Shown here: piece by piece, positions 57,367-64,000 of the stretch
How the letters are laid out: every line of letters starts with the position of its first letter
Position numbering within the stretch: position 1 is the stretch's first letter
Origin: Lentinula raphanica
Taxonomy: Eukaryota; Basidiomycota; Agaricomycetes; Agaricales; Omphalotaceae
Length of the DNA: 64,000 nucleotides
Reading direction: 5' to 3'
NCBI GenBank assembly: GCA_027919835.1
Contig: JANVFP010000039.1
Span: 124,001-188,000 of the forward strand
Program-made: the position numbers and the translations under genes
Notes under the pieces: model-generated
What the model was told of the DNA's origin: nothing
The model's database searches: none
The model's input: the letters and a program-made list of their open reading frames with translations, nothing else

Positions 57367-59166
57367 TCAAGCATAAACCTTTTCTTTCCATCCTGGCAAG
57401 ATCTGTGCTGTCTTATGCTCTGGATCGTCATAACCCGTCCTCTGCCACTTCTGTTTCGCAAACGTCCACTCTGTTATGCGACAAAACACGAAGGAAATCA
57501 GTCCGATTTCTCAAAACAAGCACAATAGCCACCCAGGAGCAAGACTTCGATATCAAGACGTACCTTCCATCGTTGGGACGGCGTTCCCGGAAGCTTCAAA
57601 GTCGTTCTGGGTGTATCCCTCCCGCTGAAGGAGAGGCGAATCCTTGATGGTCGCGAGCGGGATATCGTTGTGGGGCCTACACATAGTCGAAAAGATAACC
57701 CGGGTTTAGTGGCGTCACTTAACACACTCCATTCCACATACCGAGAGAAATACAACAACCCAAGGCGGTCAACATACTGTTGATCAATAGGCGGGACGGC
57801 AACTCTGAAGACAAGAGCCAAAGAACCAAAGAACAGAAGGGTGTGTAAGTACCGAGTTTCAGTTGGTTGCGCATTGATTCGATCTCAAGACTTGCCGATG
57901 AATAGTGCTTTTAACATATCCTCCGGTCAAGAACTGCAATGCATCGCAAGCATTTACCGTCAAAGTCGCATCCTGTGGTTTAACCCACTTCCATTCGTTC
58001 GTTGACGGGTAACGAATTTGTAATGCGGCTACGGGCTGTCTGAAGAGAAGAGTAAACGAGCCGAGGTCTGCTCAAGGTCGTATCATCGTTCTGAAATTCA
58101 ACCTGGAAGGCATCGGTTCGTACCGGTATGACCTCGTACCCAAGTCTCCATAGTCTTGTTTTCCTCAGGTGTGTATTTGCCGTATTTCATATATCGAAGG
58201 TGATCCTGGATCAGAGAATGATTGCACGCCTTTTCAGAAGGAACCACAATGGCGGTACGTTATTCATACCTCGCTCTTTACAGAGTATTGATGCATCTTT
58301 GTGAAGTAGTCTTCTGGCAACTCAAGGGCGATAGCAAGAAGAACGAACAAGGGATCGAGGACTTCGGAATGAAGGGACTAATCGATGGTAAGTTCGGGAT
58401 GCTAGAACGATCATGAAGGATGTCACTCACCCTTGCAAATTCCTCGACTTCCTCGATATGTTCCTCGATAATCGCAGGATGATGGTGTTCGAAATCCCCG
58501 TTGAACTCTATGGCACGGTACGAATCCCGTTCCCCATATTACGATATGAAGATGGATGCTTACTAGGAATATTGTACACTTCGACCCGACTTGGTAGGCT
58601 GGTTTTCTTCGAGTTGTTGTCCCTGTCATATGCAATCATATACAAAGTTCTTTTCGCGCAATGGAACAAAAAACAACGTACACTGGTCGCTTAGTATTGT
58701 GCACATATCCATTATAGTTCCCTTGCTCTGTCAATCCATGACCGACGAAGTTCAGCGTTCCAAGATACCAACTAGTTCCAATAGGTACCCAAATCACTCA
58801 CCTACCCCTTTCACCGCAAACTGATCCTTCTCTTCTTGGGAAAGTTCATAGAAAGCTTTGCCTAACGCGAACTGTCTGTTGACACGCTCCTGGGAGATAT
58901 TGAAGTTCTTCACGTAGAAGAATCCTTTTTCCTTCAAAGCAGAGAGGAGTATGCTCGCTTGGGTGTGCTTGCCTTCTGGGGTCGATGCTTGACTTAGGTC
59001 CACGGTGACGAGGTCGGCCCAATCGAGGTTTTCCTACAAACACCCACGCCGGGTACAAAGAGGCTGTGTTAGGGAATTGAGCGTAGGTGATTGTCAAATG
59101 GCTAACCTTGGTTTCTGCGACGTAGCTGTAAGATCCAAGCTCTGGAACGGGTACGGGTACGGGCAT
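57367..59166 (-). CDS. Fe(II)/2-oxoglutarate-dependent oxygenase (isopenicillin N synthase-like)
   Basis: Multi-exon gene. The start MPVPVPVPELGSYSYVAETK leads to ENLDWADLVTVDLSQAS and LLSALKEKGFFYVKNFNISQ, ERVNRQFALGKAFYELSQEE, the DIOX_N domain. The double-stranded beta-helix core has YLRYMKYGKYTPEENKTMET, WVRGHTDLGSFTLLFRQPVA (H-T-D iron ligands), ATLTVNACDALQFLTGGYVK, STIHRVAVPP (second His) and DRLGLLYFSRPHND (Arg for 2-oxoglutarate). The C-terminus ends PGWKEKVYA. All iron and cosubstrate residues are in place, so the enzyme should be active. Such fungal enzymes hydroxylate or desaturate secondary metabolites or xenobiotics; the substrate is unknown. It lies about 1.5 kb from the heme-thiolate peroxidase gene. 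Confidence 0.9.
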
Positions 59167-59527
59167 GTCGATCCGATTGCGAGAAATATGGGGAAAGGAC
59201 CGAATCCTGTCAATTCTTAATCCTTATAAACAGTACTGTGCTCGGTGGGAGGTTGGACTATTATCAATATGCTGAGTGATGTTTCTTGGTTGGTCAGTAT
59301 CAGTTGACCATCGACTATTGACGTTCCAAGATAAGGGCGGATGCAATCCTCGCCATGGATTGCGCACGAGTTGCATTAGTGTGTATAGAGTGCTCGAGAT
59401 GAGACGATGTTGTGGCACTATGACGTGCGATGATGATCAATGCGAACCACCTCATACTAGTGCAAGGAAGCAGGACTGTATGGCCCAGCTGGCTCAGAGG
59501 AAACCTCGAAGTCTCCGGTCTGAAAAA
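59167..59527. other. Upstream region of the oxygenase gene
   Basis: About 360 bases that should hold the promoter. Nothing specific recognised. Confidence 0.35.
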
Positions 59528-59829
59528 CTCACCCAGGTTGAGTCACCGTTGATGTGAAGTATAGATATACCACAATATCCGCCATCCTTTGTTCGGAATC
59601 GTCATGACTTGAGTTCATTTCGTTCGGGTTCGGAATATGATCTACCTGTGTAACAGGATTGAGAGAATTGTTGTTCAGCTCACCCAGGTAGAGTCACCGT
59701 TGACGTGAAGTATAGACGTGCCACAATTTCCGCCGGCATCCTTTGTTCGGAATCGTCATGACGTCAGATCACTTCATTCGGGTTCGGACTATGATAGACT
59801 ATGATATACCTCTGTAACAGGATAAGACA
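59528..59829. repeat. Tandem duplication of a 151-base unit
   Basis: Two adjacent copies start at CTCACCCAGG (59528 and 59679). Shared blocks are GAGTCACCGTTGA, GTGAAGTATAGA, CATCCTTTGTTCGGAATCGT, TTCGGGTTCGGA and TGTAACAGGAT. The copies differ by several substitutions and small indels. There is no gene inside. The unit could be regulatory, such as an enhancer-like element in the oxygenase promoter region, or neutral. Confidence 0.8.
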
Positions 59830-60440
59830 AGATATTCACCGTGGCACGGTGATGTGCTCGCGAAGCTTAATCCCAGTTGAATAGATAGTACTCTGAAATA
59901 CCTCAGAAGATGAAGGGGCAAAAGCACGAAACTCACCATGAATGTGCCATGCTCCCAGTTTCTCCCTAAACACACAAAACTCAAAATTTGAGCTCATCAC
60001 ATCATTCAAAAGCGTGTAAACCAGTTGAGGCAGTTGAAGCGAGCATAAATCTGAGAGCACTAAGAAAAAGATGAGGATTTGAACGCAGAACCAAGCATAT
60101 TATCTGAAAACGAGCAAAATTCAGATTCTATCGTAGCTCCGTTTTTGCCAAACAAGTACAAACTCAGACCACACTCTACGGACCTCACATGAAACCACTT
60201 GCTTCGCTTCACTCGCAATAACTGTTGCTCAGAATATCGCCATGGAGCCAGAAATTCTGTAGCCTGGCTATCAACAGCCCCTAATTAGAATACACTCTGC
60301 TATCCCACATCCTTGACCAGACGCGAGTGACTCCGATGAGTGATTTCAGTTACTATCGGTTTCGATATAGTACTCTAGTAGGAAACGCCCTGCGACGCCG
60401 AAGAGAATCATTCAGTTTCGGGAACCTCTTTTCGTCACGG
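59830..60440. other. Gene-free stretch
   Basis: About 610 bases between the tandem repeat and the TATA box of the next gene. Only short minus-strand frames (around 59799-60060) are open, without support. Confidence 0.4.
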
Positions 60441-60449
60441 TATAAATAA
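60441..60449 (+). promoter_or_regulatory. Putative TATA box of the small secreted protein gene
   Basis: TATAAATAA lies about 127 bases upstream of the ATG at 60568, consistent with a core promoter and a leader of about 95 bases. Confidence 0.5.
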
Positions 60450-60567
60450 GTTCGTAGTGGTTCAGAAGAGTCCCCAAGTACCTGCTGGCCAGTTACTTCA
60501 TACTAACTACTCCGTACGACGAGAACCTCCTTCTCCTACAGTCCCAAAGAATTCCCTAACCGACTCC

Positions 60568-61075
60568 ATGCATTTCCAAAACATCATATGTGTTATTTTC
60601 TGCGTTATATACACGACACACGTCAAGTTCTTGGCATATGCTGCACCCTCTCCCCTTCATGTGAGTAATTATACCACAATTTTTCAAATGCATATATGTC
60701 TGACGCGAGTCGCAATCTTAGCCTTCAGCCCATGACACCCTCCAACTCGCGTCACGGACTCCAGAACCGGCGCGTCCAACGATCCTCGTCTCCTTCCAAA
60801 ATCCCGGACCAAAAGGAACAAAGGAAGACGAAGGAGTGACCAAGACCATCGAATCTCTGTTCGAAGACGCATCGACAGAAACCAAAGGGGTCATACCGCT
60901 CGTCGAAGTGACGTTCAAAAACCACCTTGAGACGGGAAGAAGGACTATCGCTCTTATCCCCTTCAGCTTCACTGGCTTGGATATATGCCGAGGAGAATGT
61001 ACGGCGAGTGCGGATGTGTTCCATAAAGTATCCTGGATTAGGGATTCTAAAGGGAAGGTGATTTATGCACAGTAG
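60568..61075 (+). CDS. Small secreted protein
   Basis: Two exons joined across a GTGAGT..TTAG intron. The leader MHFQNIICVIFCVIYTTHVK, then FLAYAAPSPLH, is a likely signal peptide with cleavage after the A-Y-A-A region. The mature part reads PSAHDTLQLASRTPEPARPT, ILVSFQNPGPKGTKEDEG, IESLFEDASTETKGVIPLVE, FSFTGLDICRGECTASADVF and ends SKGKVIYAQ. Two Cys flank R-G-E. It is about 150 residues and has no recognised domain. It fits the small secreted proteins common in wood-decay or litter basidiomycetes. Confidence 0.7.
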
Positions 61076-61354
61076 AAAGGGAGCTCGTATTAACTGCCAG
61101 TAAGTATCAATGCTTCCTGATATGATGGCCGTCGTCAGGAAATTGTATTGACTTCTTTTTTCGCTGTCAGAGTGGTATACGAGATATGTTGAGTTGGGAG
61201 AAGTGCCAAGTGGTTGATAGGTTGCCAGGAGCGTGCAAGCGGGAGACTGAACCAGTAGAGGATTTCAAATTCTTGTTCTTCGCCTGCTTTAGACAACATT
61301 ACCATCTATGACACCCTTGCGGGAAATCATTGATCAGGTTTGCACCGCGAGCAG

Positions 61355-62225
61355 ATGGAGTTATCGGTTTTGTTCATTCTGCTTGCTAAGGTGCGATCGC
61401 GTTTATTTGAGAAAGAGCGTGTAGAAGCTGCCGTCGCGAGTGCGGAAACGATGGAGGAGGTAGGAGCACCACGCCACTCAAGTTAATTCCCATTGTACCG
61501 TATTGACGGTAAGCCGAGCATTGAAAGTCCGATATGTAAGCGTGCAGAAGGGAAAGGCTAGCGGCAGGGACAAAGCCTCCCCGAATCGACGGAGGGGAAT
61601 GGAAGCCGTAGCCTGTCCTGAGCTTTCATGCATATGGAACATCAGAAGGCGCGGTTGAAGGATATTCTGGGGTAGGGTAGTAATCCGTTCATAGGGTTTT
61701 CGTCGCGATACCTAGGAGGATTTGGGAAGGCCGAGGGGCCGAAAGGATATCCTTATGAGCACCGAGATTTTGACGCTCGAGCACAATAAGATACTATCAA
61801 GAGTAGACTCACTCAGTAATCATTAATCAAGGCTTGAAACTTGCAGTTTGACGGACCAAGAGTCCGAATCGCTGACGTTGAGGAATATTAGGGAGATATT
61901 GAAACCAGCAGTCTACGAATATTCACCATCTGTGACTTGCTATCTTCGGTCATCTTCCCAGACCGTAGCCAGAGAGTGTCGTTTTGAGACGGTCCCAATT
62001 CGTATATCCGTTTTGTCATCGTCTAAAGGAAGCCGCGAGCGCTTGATCATCAGAGTACACAGCGAAGATGAATTCAATAGTATGAGCGCTTATTTCATCT
62101 TTCCGCCCCTTCTCAGCCCTTCAACAAGTTCAGACTTCACGTTCCTTTATCCAACCTTTCTTTTACTCTATACCCAGACTGGGAAGCTCACCATAAGGTC
62201 AAGCCGAATATACGTGGCCTTATCT
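61355..62225 (+). CDS. Possible hypothetical gene, exons uncertain
   Basis: Two parts look coding. A first exon from ATG 61355 reads MELSVLFILLAKVRSRLFEK, ERVEAAVASAETMEE and meets a GTAGGA donor. A later exon after TTGCAG (about 61846) reads LTDQESESLTLRNIREILKP, AVYEYSPSVTCYLRSSSQTV, RFETVPIRISVLSSSKGSRE, LIIRVHSEDEFN. A small middle exon (MEHQKARLKDIL, about 61635-61670) may join them. I recognise no family and the joins are not certain. Both parts could also be chance frames. Confidence 0.25.
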
Positions 62226-63029
62226 TAACTCGAACTGGAAAAGCATAGTCGTTCAATAATACAATTCGAACTGGCCTGATTTTACCGCACTATCTTGGAT
62301 CGTGATGAACAAATGGGTTTCTTTTCATCACGAAGAACTGATGGTGACTTTGTTGTCCATGACCGGGAGGGAACCAAGGCAGCGACGACGGTGGTTAAAG
62401 TCATCAGGTCGCGTTTCGTGAGCAGCTTATGCCATACTACTTCCTCGAACTCTAAATAAACTCATCCGCATACTACCAGTACGGAAAACACAAAACAGGC
62501 GCCGAGCGAACAACAACCGGGGACGAGTCCAGCACCTACATACCACAGGATGGTACCACAGCTTCAATACTGGGACATCCAGGACAAACTCTGCGGAAAA
62601 GCCAATCCACGCCTTTCGCTACTACTATCCGCAAGACTTCTGGTCCCAGTAGACTCAAGAATACATTTACCAGCTCTTCTGTCAATCTTCGCTCCACGGA
62701 CACCACGAAAACTAAGACTCCCAGTGTGTTCAAATCCTCGGAACCTCATGTCCAGGAGGACTCATCAATATCAAATTTTACCTATGGAAGGCCTGATGCT
62801 TCTGCTACATCTGCGACGGAATCTGCCACCAAGTCTGTATCTGCACCCTCGACACCAGTGGGCATCCGAACGTCCCGTACGGACAACGCTACGTACGTGA
62901 TGCATATCAGCTCCGCCTTTCGAGATATTGATGAAGGATCCATAATTCCGCTCTTCCCTATGACCAATGTTGCCGCAACCTCGTGCAATACACGTCTCTT
63001 TCATGCACATGCTTGGGAATGAGATTAGT
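62226..63029 (+). other. Ser/Thr-rich open segment upstream of the last gene
   Basis: The stretch 62486-62892 has a long open frame that is rich in Ser/Thr/Pro (for example TTASILGHPGQTLRKS, SSSVNLRSTDTTKTKTPS, SATSATESATKSVSAPS). Its end (GCT AC|GTACGT) could splice to the exon at 63030 in the right phase across a 137-base intron. It may therefore be a 5' coding extension of the next gene, or a separate exon. The remaining bases look non-coding. Confidence 0.35.
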
Positions 63030-64000
63030 ATGACTCTAGCACAGAGATTGAACGAGTTAGCTGTAGCGAACGATGAGGGTCTCCTCAAGTGAGTTTTCCC
63101 TTCCAATGAAGTTATGAACCCTAACATGAACCCAGTCTTACCTTCCCAGTGACGACGAATACCGAGTCTTGCGACAAAACCTTTTCGAAAGATTCGCAGG
63201 CAACACTACTATTCCTACAGAAGAATCCGTTGTCCCTGCTTCAGTCACCGTCCTGCGGCGCCCTCAAAAAGGCAACACCACCAACCCAGAAAGCCGCAGT
63301 AAGAATATGGTCGTACATGCTTCCCACCCTGACACTCACCCATATGTGCTCTTCTATTCTTTTCCCAGCTTCCTTTTCCTCATCCCGCCTTTCGTCCAAC
63401 TTCAACGTCGACATCGTACCAAACTCCTCTTCCTTCTCTACGCGTTCACCATCCATCCGCTCCGTCAAGACAGGCGTGGCTAGCTTGCTACATCGAGCAA
63501 CCAACAGAGGCTTGAATCGAGATAAAAGTGATACCTCGAGTATCTACTCCATTGCTTCAACTGCTTCAAATGCCTTTCACACCCAGTCACCTCAGTATCA
63601 CCCTCATACACGTGTTGGTAGTCAAACAGGCAGTACACGAAGCTTGAGAAAGAAGAAAAGTAATTCAAGTATCGGAACCGAGGCCTCTGTGTCGAAGAAT
63701 AGCCCGGCCGACGCGATATCACTTTTGTCACGGACTTCGAGAAATAGGGCGGGGCTCGATTTCGGCCAACATCCTGAACGATCTCCTTCGGACGGGTATA
63801 GCCCGCAACTGCCTCCTAGGTCTGCCACGTCTAGTCTACGAAGGCTGGCTGTCCCACCCTCCTCCTTCAGCCCAAAGGGTTTACACGGTTCGAATCTAGA
63901 GTCTGTTGGGAAGAAAGACAAAGCTCAGGATATATATGATGACTCCAATCTGGTAACAAGTGCTGATATCAAGCGAGAGATCTTAGCTGTCGAGGCGGAA
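63030..64000 (+). CDS. Ser-rich fungal protein with N-terminal helical motif (partial)
   Basis: The gene runs off the window. From ATG 63030 it reads MTLAQRLNELAVANDEGLLN, then, after an intron with a pyrimidine-rich end, DDEYRVLRQNLFERFAGNTT, IPTEESVVPASVTVLRRPQK, and after a second intron TSFSSSRLSSNFNVDIV. The rest is a long Ser-rich disordered part (KSDTSSIYSIASTASNAF, NSPADAISLLSRTSRNRAGL, SATSSLRRLAVPPSSFSPK) ending TSADIKREILAVEAE at the edge, where a coiled-coil seems to begin. The first 40 residues resemble a SHOCT-like helix-turn-helix (L-x-x-R-L-x-x-L-x-x-x-x-x-G-x-L-x-x-x-E-Y). I recall similar agaricomycete proteins, but no function. Confidence 0.65.

Overview
This window is nuclear DNA of a filamentous fungus, most likely an agaricomycete (Basidiomycota). 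The genes are short-spaced, lie on both strands, and are cut by many introns of roughly 50-60 bases with GT..AG ends and CTAAC/CTGAC-like branch sites. The gene content agrees: tandem BTB-domain genes, a chloroperoxidase-type heme-thiolate peroxidase, fungal secreted glycosidases, a small Zn2Cys6 regulator, and a Ser-rich protein of a type I associate with agaricomycetes. Because of the introns, most genes had to be assembled by eye from exons; outer coordinates are usually firm at the stop and fair at the start.

Layout, left to right. 0-7.6 kb: 3' end of a HCO3-/borate transporter, a membrane-anchored histidine-acid-phosphatase-like protein, IWR1 (RNA polymerase II import), two small doubtful genes and the urease nickel chaperone UreG. 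7.7-21 kb: ESCRT-II subunit VPS22/SNF8, divergent from UreG; the acetate CoA-transferase/acetyl-CoA hydrolase ACH1; a small multi-pass membrane protein; an orphan secreted protein; and a secreted six-hairpin (GH78-like) glycosidase. 23-36.5 kb: housekeeping block with an importin-7/8 type karyopherin, ARP6, TANGO2 (NRDE family), a Zn2Cys6 factor, and a base-exchange (animal-type) phosphatidylserine synthase. 36.5-40.2 kb: gene-poor stretch with gene-like relics. 40.4-50.7 kb: membrane-anchored GH5 exo-beta-1,3-glucanase, an anion:cation-symporter-type MFS transporter, and a secreted GH127/DUF1680 beta-L-arabinofuranosidase-like enzyme. 50.9-59.2 kb: two tandem BTB genes, a heme-thiolate peroxidase, and an isopenicillin-N-synthase-like Fe(II)/2-oxoglutarate oxygenase. 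59-64 kb: a 151-bp tandem duplication, a small secreted protein, a doubtful gene, and the start of a Ser-rich protein running off the end.

Most genes are unrelated core functions. I see no clear multi-gene pathway or mobile element. The most unusual structure is a repeat family at 15.36-15.69 kb that copies, in opposite orientation, the last codons and 3' flank of ACH1 (9.6-9.83 kb). Other points of interest are the base-exchange phosphatidylserine synthase, very small exons (6 and 15 nt), two apparent GC-AG introns, and a telobox-like promoter element.
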